Shown: positions 9,320-16,410, numbered from the stretch's first letter. The stretch: 31,089 bases of DNA from DASYTH01 sp035712165 (GCF_035712165.1 NZ_DASTBH010000076.1:1-31089); one strand, 5' to 3'. Notes: generated from the letters alone by a model not told the origin. Program-made: numbers and translations.

Positions 9320-9325
9320 TACCCT
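9320..9325 (+). promoter_or_regulatory. -10 box of the methyltransferase gene, leaderless spacing
   Basis: TACCCT lies exactly 7 nt before the GTG at 9333 with no ribosome site between. It is back-to-back with the same hexamer on the opposite strand 34 bp away. Confidence 0.6.
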
Positions 9326-9332
9326 CATCCGG

Positions 9333-9974
9333 GTGGCTTCTCCGATCGACCGGCGTCCCGGCGCCGCGGGCGAGCTCGTGCTGCGCCGGGCCGGCGAGCA
9401 CTTCGAGATCATCGCCAACGGCACGTTTCTGATGGACACGCGCAACGGCGAGTCGGAGCGGCTGCTGGTGACCGCGGCCGCGGACGCGATGCCGGCCGGT
9501 GGCGCGATGCTGCTCGGCGGGCTCGGGGTCGGCTTCTCGCTGCGCGCCGCGCTGGACCATCCACGGGTCGGCCCGGTGGTGGTGGTCGAGCGGGAGACCG
9601 CGGTCATCGAGTGGAACACCGGCCCGCTGCGCGCGGTGCACGGCGACGCGCTGGCCGATCCCAGGGTGCGGTGCGTGCCGGCGGACCTGCTGCGCTGGCT
9701 CGCCGACGGCCCGGAACCGTTCGACGCGATCTGCCTCGACATCGACAACGGTCCGGAGTGGACAGTGAGCGAGGACAACGCCGCGCTCTACGGTGCCACC
9801 GGCCTGGACCTGGTGCTCGACGCGCTCACTCCGGCGGGGGTGCTCACGGTCTGGAGCGCGGCGCCGAGCGCGGAGTTCGCCGCGCTGTTGCGCACCCGGT
9901 TCGCCACGGTCGAGACGCTCTCCGTTCCGGTCGCCCGGGGCGAGCCGGACGTCGTCTTCGTGGCCTGTGTTTGA
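9333..9974 (+). CDS. Spermidine synthase-like SAM-dependent methyltransferase
   Basis: A 213-residue protein with a class I Rossmann fold. GGLGVGFSLRAAL is the SAM-binding glycine motif, VVVVERETAVIEWN is the acidic end of strand 2, and FDAICLDIDNGPEW resembles the motif of the spermidine synthase-like family. The length is short for a true aminopropyltransferase and there is no N-terminal beta domain, so it is called only as spermidine synthase-like. Substrate is unknown. The open frame extends upstream to 9180, but GTG 9333 is preferred because a -10 box sits 7 nt before it and upstream codons overlap the divergent gene. Confidence 0.75.
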   Translation: MASPIDRRPGAAGELVLRRAGEHFEIIANGTFLMDTRNGESERLLVTAAADAMPAGGAMLLGGLGVGFSLRAALDHPRVGPVVVVERETAVIEWNTGPLRAVHGDALADPRVRCVPADLLRWLADGPEPFDAICLDIDNGPEWTVSEDNAALYGATGLDLVLDALTPAGVLTVWSAAPSAEFAALLRTRFATVETLSVPVARGEPDVVFVACV

Positions 9975-10106
9975 TTGGCTTGCTCCGCTCGCGGGAGCGG
10001 GGCTTTGGGTGATGTCTTCCTTCGTGCGCTGCTCGGTCGCTCGGTCCTCGCTCCCTGCGCTGCTCCTCAGTCCAGACATCGCCGCCCCGCTCGGGCTCGC
10101 GAGGGT
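9975..10106. repeat. Intergenic repeat element rich in GAGCGAG/CTCGCGAG words
   Basis: This 132-bp convergent gap is not random spacer. It opens with a stem (9982-9990 with 9995-10003, loop GCGG). It then has short GCTCGGTCGCTCGG and CGCTCCCTGCGCTGCTCC blocks and ends with the palindrome CTCGCGAG at 10096-10103. Read on the minus strand it contains GGACTGAGGAGCAGCGC and GGGAGCGAGGACCGAGCGA. I recognise this style from dispersed repeats in Micromonosporaceae genomes (from memory, not searched). The stem at 9982-10003 may also terminate the methyltransferase transcript. Confidence 0.55.
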
Positions 10107-10676
10107 TCAGGTGTTCTTGGCGGCGGCCTTGGTGGCCTTCTTGAAGGCGCGCACCTCGGCCAGGCTGGGCTCGTCGATGACGTCGGCGATGGAACGGTGT
10201 GAGCCCGCCTCGCCGTAGTTGCCGGCTGCCTCGCGCCAGCCGGTGGCGGACAGGCCGAACTGCTTGCCAAGCAGGGCAAGGAAGATCTTCGCCTTCTGCT
10301 CGCCGTAGCCCGGCAATGCCTTGAGCCGGCGCAGAATCTCGGCGCCGTCCGGGTCGCCGCGCCGCCAGATCTCCTCGGCGGCGCCGTCGTAGTGCTCCAC
10401 CACGTAGCTCGCCAGGGCTTGCACCCGCTTGGCCATGGCGCCGCCGAACCGGTGGATCGCCGGCGGGGTCACGCACAGTTCGGTGAACTTCTCCGGGTCG
10501 TAGTCCGCGATCAGCCGCGCGTCCACCGAGCCGATCCGGTCGGCGATCTTCTTCGGGCCGGCGAACGCCACCTCCATCGGGATCTGCTGATCCAGCAACA
10601 TCCCGATGAGCAGGGCCAACGGCTCCCGCTCGAGCAACGCGTTCGCGTCCGGATCCTTGGTGAGCCACAGCGCCAT
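10107..10676 (-). CDS. HhH-GPD-type base-excision DNA repair protein
   Basis: A 189-residue protein related to the endonuclease III/AlkA glycosylase superfamily. LLIGMLLDQQIPMEVAF is the conserved first helical part and LKALPGYGEQKAKIFLALLG is the helix-hairpin-helix that contacts the DNA backbone. It belongs to a short actinobacterial family of such proteins. No iron-sulfur cysteine cluster is present, and the usual catalytic Lys/Asp after the hairpin is not obvious, so the lesion and chemistry are unknown. The C-terminus is Lys/Ala-rich. Only a weak ribosome site precedes the ATG. Confidence 0.85.
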   Translation of the reverse strand: MALWLTKDPDANALLEREPLALLIGMLLDQQIPMEVAFAGPKKIADRIGSVDARLIADYDPEKFTELCVTPPAIHRFGGAMAKRVQALASYVVEHYDGAAEEIWRRGDPDGAEILRRLKALPGYGEQKAKIFLALLGKQFGLSATGWREAAGNYGEAGSHRSIADVIDEPSLAEVRAFKKATKAAAKNT

Positions 10677-10703
10677 GCGGTCATCTTTTCACGCGCATGG
10701 AAG

Positions 10704-10746
10704 GGGGAGGCCGCGCCCGGCGCGGGGTGTCGGGCGCGGCCTCCCC
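10704..10746 (-). terminator. Intrinsic terminator of the LiaF-like gene
   Basis: A 16-bp perfect stem (10704-10719 with 10731-10746) and an 11-nt loop lie just after the stop of the minus-strand gene ending at 10758. No U-tract follows, which is common for actinobacterial terminators. Confidence 0.75.
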
Positions 10747-10757
10747 GGCCGGACCAC

Positions 10758-11267
10758 CTACTTCTTGCGGGCGGGAGCAGGGGTGTTCAGCGGCGTGTTG
10801 CCGGGGTCGATCAACGTCGGCACCGTCCCCGCCTTGTGCGCCTTGAACACGTCGTCCACGTACTCGCGGGTGAACATCGAGGCCAGCACCGCCATGCCGC
10901 CTCGCCGGATCCGCAGCTCACCGTGGCCGAGCTGGCCGGTGATCTTGATACGCCGGCCGCCCGGCGTCTCCTCGAACGGCGCGTCCTTCACCCGGGCACG
11001 GCCGACCTTGTTCAGGTCCCAGTGGTCCACGACCGCGTTCTCCGGAACCAGCACCTTGATGATGGAACGCTCGGCCAAGAGGTCGATCTCGATGTCACCG
11101 TCCTCGATCTGCGGCGAGCGCAGGTCGAGCACGACCGAACCGCGCATCGCCTTCACCTCGATCCGGCGCGCGGTGGTCCAGTGGCCGAGCTTGCGGTTGC
11201 TCGAGTAATGCGCCTGCACGTAGGCCACCTGCGGGGTGGTCTCGTTGGACGTCTGCGGGGAGTTCAT
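10758..11267 (-). CDS. LiaF/DUF1707-C-like beta-rich cytosolic protein
   Basis: A 169-residue protein. Its centre (RRIEVKAMRGSVVLDLRSP, DIEIDLLAERSIIKVLVPENA, RRIKITGQLGHGELRIRR) has the repeated beta-strand pattern of the C-terminal domain of LiaF/YvqF cell-wall-stress proteins, in which each strand pair forms a rung of a helix-like fold. Unlike LiaF it has no membrane helices, so it would be cytosolic. A C-terminal tail (MFTREYVDDVFKAHKAG) follows, then a Pro/Lys end. The ATG at 11267 has GGAAGGAAG about 6 nt upstream; the upstream in-frame ATG at 11306 has none. Role in envelope stress is only suggested by the fold. Confidence 0.65.
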   Translation of the reverse strand: MNSPQTSNETTPQVAYVQAHYSSNRKLGHWTTARRIEVKAMRGSVVLDLRSPQIEDGDIEIDLLAERSIIKVLVPENAVVDHWDLNKVGRARVKDAPFEETPGGRRIKITGQLGHGELRIRRGGMAVLASMFTREYVDDVFKAHKAGTVPTLIDPGNTPLNTPAPARKK

Positions 11268-11329
11268 CACAGTCTTCCTTCCTGGAATCGGGCAACTACC
11301 TCGCATACTGAGTGGCTCGTCTGTAAAGT

Positions 11330-11344
11330 CTCTCAGTAACTAAG
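11330..11344. promoter_or_regulatory. Imperfect dyad between divergent LiaF-like and GNAT genes
   Basis: TCTCAGT-A-ACTAAGA forms 7-bp arms with a single mismatch, in AT-richer DNA than its surroundings. It is 63 bp upstream of the LiaF-like start and about 80 bp upstream of the acetyltransferase start. It could be an operator; no binding protein is known. Confidence 0.35.
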
Positions 11345-11414
11345 AGAGTAGGTGGCGAAGAAGCACGTGTCAAGGAACTCCAAGAATCTGAGCGACGAGA
11401 AATTTCGATCGCCC

Positions 11415-11420
11415 TACGAT
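11415..11420 (+). promoter_or_regulatory. -10 box of the GNAT gene, leaderless spacing
   Basis: TACGAT lies 6 nt before the ATG at 11427. This decides the start in favour of 11427 over the in-frame GTG at 11352. Confidence 0.5.
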
Positions 11421-11426
11421 CGGCTC

Positions 11427-11984
11427 ATGTTCCGACCTGCCTACCCGATCACCACCGCCCGGCTGCTGCTCCGGCCGTTCCGCGCCGGCGACCTCGACGC
11501 CCTGCACGCCATCCAGTCCCGTCCGGACGTCACCCGGTACCTGCTCTGGGGAACCCGCACCCGGGACGAGGTCGCCGAGGCGTTGCGGGCCCGGCTCGCC
11601 ATGGACGCTCTCGAGAAGCAGGGCGACATCTTGGTGCTGGCCGTGACGCTGCGCGAGTCCGGAGTGCTGATCGGCGACGTGAACCTGGCCTGGCACAGCG
11701 AAGAGCACCGGTCGGGCGAGTTCGGCTTCGTGTTCCACCCCGACCACCACGGGCACGGCTACGCCGGGGAGGCCGCCGTCGAGATGCTCCGGCTCGGGTT
11801 CGAGGGCCTTGGCCTGCACCGCATCGTCGGCCGGGCCGACGGCCGCAACGTCGCTTCCGCCCGGTTGATGGAGAAGTTGGGACTGCGGCGCGAGGCCTAC
11901 TTCGTGCAGAACGAGTTCCTCAAGGGCGAATGGACCGACGAGGTCGTGTACGCCATGCTCGCCAGGGAGTGGGCGGATCGCTGA
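11427..11984 (+). CDS. GNAT-family N-acetyltransferase (RimJ/RimL type)
   Basis: A 185-residue acetyl-CoA-dependent acetyltransferase. The N-terminus PITTARLLLRPFRAGD is the standard opening of RimJ/RimL-like enzymes. HPDHHGHGYAGEAAVEML is the acetyl-CoA pyrophosphate-binding motif A, and LGLHRIVGRADGRNVASARLMEKLGLRRE is motif B (given as two parts: LGLHRIVGRADGRN and ASARLMEKLGLRRE). Substrate cannot be told; the type acetylates protein N-termini or small amines. The frame is open up to a GTG at 11352, but the family opening begins right after ATG 11427 and a -10 box sits 6 nt before it. Confidence 0.88.
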   Translation: MFRPAYPITTARLLLRPFRAGDLDALHAIQSRPDVTRYLLWGTRTRDEVAEALRARLAMDALEKQGDILVLAVTLRESGVLIGDVNLAWHSEEHRSGEFGFVFHPDHHGHGYAGEAAVEMLRLGFEGLGLHRIVGRADGRNVASARLMEKLGLRREAYFVQNEFLKGEWTDEVVYAMLAREWADR

Positions 11985-12002
11985 CCGCCCCGGTTACCAG
12001 TA

Positions 12003-12023
12003 CGCTTGTACCGTATACAAGCG
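12003..12023. promoter_or_regulatory. Perfect inverted repeat upstream of icd, likely operator
   Basis: CGCTTGTA-CCGTA-TACAAGCG has 8-bp perfect arms and a 5-bp centre. It lies 21 bp before the icd ATG and just ahead of its ribosome site. A possible -10 (TACGCT, 12001-12006) overlaps its left arm, so a bound protein would block the promoter. The TTGTA...TACAA core resembles sites of GntR- or TetR-type regulators, but no such gene is present here. Confidence 0.55.
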
Positions 12024-12043
12024 CGAGAGGAGCCTCCCGGGAG

Positions 12044-13264
12044 ATGGCCAAGATCAAGGTCCAGGGGACGGTCGTCGAGCTCGACGGCGACGAGATGACC
12101 CGGATCATCTGGAAGTTCATCAAGGACAAGCTGATCCACCCGTATCTGGACGTCAACCTCGACTACTACGACCTCGGTATCGAGCATCGGGACGCCACCG
12201 ACGACCAGGTCACCGTGGACGCGGCGAACGCGATCGCCCGGCACGGGGTCGGCGTCAAGTGCGCCACCATCACGCCGGACGAGGCGCGGGTGGCCGAGTT
12301 CGGTCTGAAGAAGATGTGGCGCAGCCCCAACGGCACGATCCGCAACATCCTCGGCGGCGTGATCTTCCGGGAGCCGATCGTCATCGGCAACATCCCGCGT
12401 CTGGTGCCGAGTTGGACCAAGCCGATCATCATCGGCCGCCACGCGCACGGCGACCAGTACAAGGCCACCGACTTCAAGGTGCCCGGTCCCGGCACGCTGA
12501 CCATCACCTACACGCCGGACGGCGGCGGCGAGCCGATGCAGTTCGAGGTCGCCCAGTTCCCGGACGGCGGCGGCGTCGCAGTCGGTATGTACAACTACCG
12601 GCGCTCGATCGAGGACTTCGCCCGCTCGTCGTTCCGCTACGGACTTGAGCGCAAGTACCCGGTCTACATGTCCACCAAGAACACGATTCTCAAGGCCTAC
12701 GACGGCATGTTCAAGGACGTGTTCCAGGAGATCTTCGACGACGAGTTCAAGGCCGACTTCGACGCCGCCGGGCTCACCTACGAGCACCGGCTGATCGACG
12801 ACATGGTGGCCGCCGCGCTCAAGTGGGAGGGCGGCTACGTCTGGGCGTGCAAGAACTACGACGGCGACGTCCAGTCCGACACCGTGGCGCAGGGCTTCGG
12901 CTCGCTCGGCCTGATGACCTCGGTGCTGATGACGCCGGACGGCAAGGTGGAGGCCGAGGCGGCGCACGGCACGGTGACCCGGCACTACCGCCAGCACCAG
13001 GCCGGCAAGCCGACCTCGACCAACCCGATCGCGTCGATCTTCGCGTGGACCCGGGGTCTGGAGGCGCGCGGCAAGATGGACGGCACGCCCGAGGTGGTGC
13101 AGTTCGCCGAGACCCTGGAGCGGGTGATCATCGAGACCGTGGAGAGCGGGAAGATGACCAAGGACCTGGCGATCCTGGTCGGACCCGACCAGGAGTTCCA
13201 GACCACCGAGGAATTCCTCGCCACTCTGGACGAGAATCTGCAGGCTCGGATGGCCTCGGCCTGA
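12044..13264 (+). CDS. icd: NADP-dependent isocitrate dehydrogenase
   Basis: Oxidative decarboxylation of isocitrate to 2-oxoglutarate with NADP, in the TCA cycle. At 406 residues it is the homodimeric, eukaryote-like type II enzyme rather than the E. coli type. Marks include VVELDGDEMTRIIW at the N-terminus, SPNGTIRNILGG with the substrate-phosphate site, YMSTKNTILKAYDG, the metal-binding DD in LIDDMVA, and TNPIASIFAWTRGL near the C-terminus. The ATG is preceded by GAGAGGAG about 12 nt away and GGGAG close by. An inverted repeat overlaps the presumed promoter, and a 38-bp palindrome ends the unit. Confidence 0.97.
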   Translation: MAKIKVQGTVVELDGDEMTRIIWKFIKDKLIHPYLDVNLDYYDLGIEHRDATDDQVTVDAANAIARHGVGVKCATITPDEARVAEFGLKKMWRSPNGTIRNILGGVIFREPIVIGNIPRLVPSWTKPIIIGRHAHGDQYKATDFKVPGPGTLTITYTPDGGGEPMQFEVAQFPDGGGVAVGMYNYRRSIEDFARSSFRYGLERKYPVYMSTKNTILKAYDGMFKDVFQEIFDDEFKADFDAAGLTYEHRLIDDMVAAALKWEGGYVWACKNYDGDVQSDTVAQGFGSLGLMTSVLMTPDGKVEAEAAHGTVTRHYRQHQAGKPTSTNPIASIFAWTRGLEARGKMDGTPEVVQFAETLERVIIETVESGKMTKDLAILVGPDQEFQTTEEFLATLDENLQARMASA

Positions 13265-13285
13265 TCGGTTCGTTGAACATTTAAG

Positions 13286-13323
13286 GTGCAATGGACGCGT
13301 GCTCGAGCACGCGTCCATTGCAC
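13286..13323. terminator. 38-bp perfect palindrome after icd, probable terminator
   Basis: Two 19-bp arms (GTGCAATGGACGCGTGCTC and its complement) meet without spacer at CTCGAG. It begins 22 bp after the icd stop and is followed by TTGTTTA, a partial U-tract. A hairpin with a minimal 4-nt loop would be very stable on either strand. Terminator is the simplest reading, although a protein-binding dyad upstream of the next gene is possible. Confidence 0.7.
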
Positions 13324-13389
13324 TTGTTTACCGTGCGTGTGACAGTTGTCTCGGACTGTGTACGTACTCGTGGAAACGGAGGGGTTGTC

Positions 13390-13701
13390 GTGGCCTCGTT
13401 TCCCAAGCGGCCGCTTCTGATCGGCGGCGCGGTGGCCGGAATCGGCGTGCTCTACCTGCTCGGTGGCCCGCAGCAGGACGCCGCGGCCAGTGACCCCAAC
13501 CAGTGCCGGATCACCGTCACCGCCGATGTGCTGCGGGTGCGCGCCGCGCCCGCGCTGAACGCGGAGATCGTCGGGCGGTTGACCCAGGGCCAGCAGACCA
13601 ACGCGGAGAAGGTCGTGCAGGACGGGTTCCGCAAGATCGACGACAAGCACTGGGTCGCCGCTGATTTCACCCAAACCGTGTCCGGACACGACTGCGGCTG
13701 A
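13390..13701 (+). CDS. Secreted or membrane-anchored bacterial SH3 domain protein
   Basis: A 103-residue protein with an N-terminal hydrophobic segment (LLIGGAVAGIGVLYLLGG, about residues 8-25) after a basic start, acting as signal or anchor. The rest is one SH3_3-like domain: ITVTADVLRVRAAPALNAEIVGRL is the classic VNVRSGPS-like opening (written here as ITVTADVLRV and RAAPALNAEIVGRL), and DDKHWVAADF the closing strand. Two cysteines (CRIT and the C-terminal DCG) could form a disulfide across the domain. Such domains often bind cell-wall peptides. The GTG start at 13390 has GGAGGGG 5-6 nt upstream. Confidence 0.78.
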   Translation: MASFPKRPLLIGGAVAGIGVLYLLGGPQQDAAASDPNQCRITVTADVLRVRAAPALNAEIVGRLTQGQQTNAEKVVQDGFRKIDDKHWVAADFTQTVSGHDCG

Positions 13702-13703
13702 GC

Positions 13704-13709
13704 TACCGT
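13704..13709 (+). promoter_or_regulatory. -10 box of the lipoprotein gene at 13716, leaderless spacing
   Basis: TACCGT lies 6 nt before the GTG at 13716, just after the stop of the SH3 gene, with no ribosome site between. Confidence 0.5.
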
Positions 13710-13715
13710 CAGCGG

Positions 13716-14261
13716 GTGGGGCAACGTCGCGCGGGCTGTCTGGTTCTGGGGCTGATACTGCTCCTCACGTCGGCGTGCGCCGGCAATGCGGTGGCCGGCG
13801 CCCCGGTGCCGATCGAGAACCCGGTGAGCGCGCCGGCGAAGGTGAGCCGGCCGAGGCCCCCGATCACGGTGAGCACCACGGCGCCGCCACAGACCGCCAG
13901 GCCGTCGGCGGACGTCTTGAGCGGGCTGGTCGGGGTGTGGGAGGGCGAGTACACCTGCACCCAGGGGCTCACCGGGATGAAGGTGACCCTCGGCGCGCCC
14001 TCGGCCGGCATCATGCCGGTGACGGTCGAGTTCTTTCCGCTGCCGAGCAACCCGTCGGTGCCGAAGGGCAGCTACACCATGGCCGCCAGCCTGGGTTCCG
14101 GCGGCCAGCTGATGTTCAAGCAGCAGCAGTGGATCAACCAGCCGCCCGGTTACACCATGATCGACATGGTGGTCACGAGCCCGGTCCGGGCGGACGTCAA
14201 GCAGCTCAGCGGCGACATTCTCAAACAGTCGTGCAAGGGGTTCTCGTTACGCAGGCCCTGA
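13716..14261 (+). CDS. Putative lipoprotein of unknown function
   Basis: A 181-residue protein. The signal sequence GQRRAGCLVLGLILLLTSAC ends in a lipobox-like LTSAC with Cys at residue 21, predicting attachment to the outer membrane face. A Pro/Ser/Thr/Ala-rich stretch (about residues 30-65) spaces the domain from the membrane. The C-terminal ~115 residues begin with LVGVWEGEYTC, which is reminiscent of small beta-barrel proteins of the lipocalin kind, and have a second cysteine in LKQSCKGFSL. No family is recognised. It lies 14 bp after the SH3 protein gene, and both are exported. Confidence 0.72.
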   Translation: MGQRRAGCLVLGLILLLTSACAGNAVAGAPVPIENPVSAPAKVSRPRPPITVSTTAPPQTARPSADVLSGLVGVWEGEYTCTQGLTGMKVTLGAPSAGIMPVTVEFFPLPSNPSVPKGSYTMAASLGSGGQLMFKQQQWINQPPGYTMIDMVVTSPVRADVKQLSGDILKQSCKGFSLRRP

Positions 14262-14385
14262 CCGAGGCCCCCCGCGCGGCGCGTACGGCCGGTTGGCGCT
14301 ACGCTCCCGGCGACGAGCGTCACTGAGGTCTACGATCCCCCAGTCGGGTGAACGAGTGCCGACGAAAGTGCAGGAGGCCCCAACA

Positions 14386-14727
14386 GTGCGCAACCACAAT
14401 GGGCGCAACCACGATGGGTGTAGCCATACGAGCACCCTTCGGCGGTGGGCGACGGTGACGGCCCTGCTGCCGGTCATGCTGGTGGCGGTCGCGGCCCGGG
14501 CCGTCGCCGACACCGATGAGGGGTTGACCAGCTCGTTCGGTGTGGCCGGCCCGGTGGGCATCGTCGCGGTGCTGGCCGGGATCGGTGGTCTGGTCGCCGG
14601 CCTGCTGCGCCGCAGGCGCACCGAGGTGGCCCGTTCCGAGGCCCAGACCGCGGTCATCGAGAAGATCGTCGACCCGGTCCGCGACCACGGCGACCGACTG
14701 CGCGAGCCCAGAGCGAACACAGCCTGA
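14386..14727 (+). CDS. Small membrane protein of unknown function
   Basis: A 113-residue protein. The N-terminus is hydrophilic, with two NHxG units and a His/Cys-containing DGCSHTS stretch. Two hydrophobic segments follow: TALLPVMLVAVAARAVA, which may be a cleaved signal, and VAGPVGIVAVLAGIGGLVAGLL. Then come RRRR and a charged C-terminal tail, expected in the cytoplasm. The GTG is chosen because AGGAGG ends 8 nt upstream; the in-frame ATG at 14293 has no ribosome site and would add low-complexity residues. A -10-like TACGAT is at 14331. No family is recognised. Confidence 0.68.
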   Translation: MRNHNGRNHDGCSHTSTLRRWATVTALLPVMLVAVAARAVADTDEGLTSSFGVAGPVGIVAVLAGIGGLVAGLLRRRRTEVARSEAQTAVIEKIVDPVRDHGDRLREPRANTA

Positions 14728-14741
14728 ACCCCTGATACGTC

Positions 14742-14779
14742 ACGGTGCCGCCCCCGGGACCTCCCGGGGGCGGCACCGT
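14742..14779. terminator. Bidirectional intrinsic terminator
   Basis: An 18-bp perfect GC-rich stem (14742-14759 with 14762-14779) and a 2-nt spacer that would open into a 4-6 nt loop. It sits between the stops of two convergent genes, 14 bp after one and 10 bp before the other, so it serves both. Confidence 0.85.
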
Positions 14780-14789
14780 CGTCTACCGC

Positions 14790-16274
14790 CTACTTGGTGA
14801 CCGCGTCCAGCGCGTCCACCAGGCCGGCTCCGTAGAAGCCCCGCCCGGACGCGCCGCCCTGGCAGGTGGCCAGGAACGCACCGTCACCGGTCGGGTCGTA
14901 CGGGTTCGGCGGGCAGGCCAGCCGGTCGGCCTGGCTCTCCAAGGCCCGGATCACCCGGTTCGCGTTCCAGTTCGGATGGGTGCTGCGGATCAGCGCGACG
15001 ACGCCGGCCGCGTGCGGCGAGGCCATCGACGTGCCCTGGGCGTAGCCCCAGCGACCGCCCACGATCGTGGACAGCACCCGGCCGTTGGCGTCCGGTGTCT
15101 GCGGGATCACCAGAGAGTCCCCGCCCGGCGCCGCGACCTCGGTGTCCTCACCGATGCCGTAGTTGGAGTAGAACGACTTGCGCGCGGTGGCCCCGACCGC
15201 GGTCACGCCGACCACACCGCTGATCTCCTGCGGTAGCTGCGGGCAGTCGTTGCCCACGGTCCGCGTGATCGGCGTCTGGTTGTTCGGGCTGCCGGGGTCG
15301 ACCACGTCGTGCGCCAGGTCCCAGTTCTGGTTGCCCAGCGCCACCACGTTGACCACGTCCCGGCGCGCCGCGAAGTCGACCGCCCGGCGCACCGCCTCGG
15401 CGGCGGCCTTCTGGTCCGGGTCGTCGCGGCACCACTTGAACCACGGGTCGATGAAGTAGGAGTTGTTGGTGGCGTCCATGCCGTGCTCGGCGGCCCAGAT
15501 GAACCCGCAGATCGCGGCCTCGGGGTAGATGAACCCGTCGTCGTCGACCACCTTCACCGCGGCGATCCGCACGCCGGGCGCCACCCCGGCGATCCCGACG
15601 CCGTTACGCGCGGCCGCGATCGAACCGGCCACGTGCGTGCCGTGCGTGCTGGTCGTCGGGGCCCACGCGGACGGCGACGGATCCGGCACGCCGTTCAGGC
15701 AGCCCACCGAGTTGGCCGGGTCCAGGTTCGGGGCCAGGTCCGGGTGGGTGGCCTCGATGCCCGAGTCGAGCACGCCGACCAGCACGTCCCGGCTGCCCGG
15801 GGAGACCGAGCTCGCGGCGTCCGCGCGGATCAGCCGCATGTCCCACTGGTTGGCCTCGAGCGGCTCGAACGCCGCCGGACCGACGCCCGCCTTCGACTTG
15901 TCGGTCTGCACCGCCTCCAGGTCGTTGCTGGCCCTGGCGATGGCCGGCGCCGGTGGCACGAACTCGACCAGCGCCCGGGTCGCGCCGACGCCCTGCACGG
16001 CCGGGAGCCGGCGCAGCGCCTGAGCGAACTGGATGCTCGGCGAGGTGGCGATCACGACGCCGATCTGCGGCCAGCTCTTGACGACCGTGCCGCCCGCGGC
16101 GACGACGGACGCCTCGGTCCTGGCCAGGCCCGCACCGGTGGGTCCGAGCACCGCGAAATGTGCCGCCGGCCCCTCCTGCGCGGCCGCGGGTGTCGCCGCC
16201 ACGGTGGTGAGCGCCGCCGCCGAGGCCAGCACGGTTGCTACCGCCAAGCCGCGTAAGCGAAGTCTTCGTTGCAC
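14790..16274 (-). CDS. Secreted subtilisin-like serine protease (S8 family)
   Basis: A 494-residue protein with a Sec signal peptide (QRRLRLRGL basic start, cleavage likely near residue 32, after ATPAAA). An inhibitor-like propeptide (about residues 36-105, with GGTVVKSWPQIGVVIATSP) is followed by the S8 domain. The catalytic triad is complete: Asp170 in GVLDSGIEATHPDL, His211 in HGTHVAGSI and Ser416 in GTSMASPHAAGVVAL. Asn315 in VALGNQN is the oxyanion residue. Six cysteines in the mature part suggest disulfides. There is no C-terminal membrane helix, which argues against a mycosin (type VII secretion) protease. The GTG at 16274 is preceded by GGAGG 6 nt upstream. It is divergent from trpS and substrate is unknown. 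Confidence 0.94.
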   Translation of the reverse strand: MQRRLRLRGLAVATVLASAAALTTVAATPAAAQEGPAAHFAVLGPTGAGLARTEASVVAAGGTVVKSWPQIGVVIATSPSIQFAQALRRLPAVQGVGATRALVEFVPPAPAIARASNDLEAVQTDKSKAGVGPAAFEPLEANQWDMRLIRADAASSVSPGSRDVLVGVLDSGIEATHPDLAPNLDPANSVGCLNGVPDPSPSAWAPTTSTHGTHVAGSIAAARNGVGIAGVAPGVRIAAVKVVDDDGFIYPEAAICGFIWAAEHGMDATNNSYFIDPWFKWCRDDPDQKAAAEAVRRAVDFAARRDVVNVVALGNQNWDLAHDVVDPGSPNNQTPITRTVGNDCPQLPQEISGVVGVTAVGATARKSFYSNYGIGEDTEVAAPGGDSLVIPQTPDANGRVLSTIVGGRWGYAQGTSMASPHAAGVVALIRSTHPNWNANRVIRALESQADRLACPPNPYDPTGDGAFLATCQGGASGRGFYGAGLVDALDAVTK

Positions 16275-16375
16275 GAGCTACCTCCATCAACGGACGGGGG
16301 TCGCACTCCTCGCCGGTTGGCGAATGTGCGAACCGGGGCGGCAAAACCCTTCCACCGCAATGGAAGGCCCGGCAA

Positions 16376-16410
16376 GCCGCCGGATGGCCGGAAAATGGCC
16401 GGGCGGCGGC
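16376..16410 (+). promoter_or_regulatory. Hairpin in the trpS leader region
   Basis: The 169-bp gap between the divergent protease and trpS genes holds three inverted repeats: CCGGTT/AACCGG near 16310-16336, CCTTCC/GGAAGG near 16349-16368, and the largest here, GCCGCC at 16376 with GGCGGC and an inner GGCC/GGCC pair. No T-box consensus and no Trp-rich leader peptide was found, so a specific attenuation mechanism is not supported. Confidence 0.3.

Noticed and set aside
9333..9974. True polyamine aminopropyltransferase
   Set aside because: It is only 213 residues, lacks the N-terminal beta domain, and the polyamine-site residues cannot be recognised; kept as a methyltransferase-like protein.
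11352..11426. N-terminal extension of the acetyltransferase from GTG 11352
   Set aside because: The added 25 residues are polar and outside the family pattern, there is no ribosome site, and a -10 box fits the ATG at 11427.
14790..16274. Mycosin (type VII secretion protease)
   Set aside because: The S8 protease lacks a C-terminal membrane helix and there are no ESX genes nearby.
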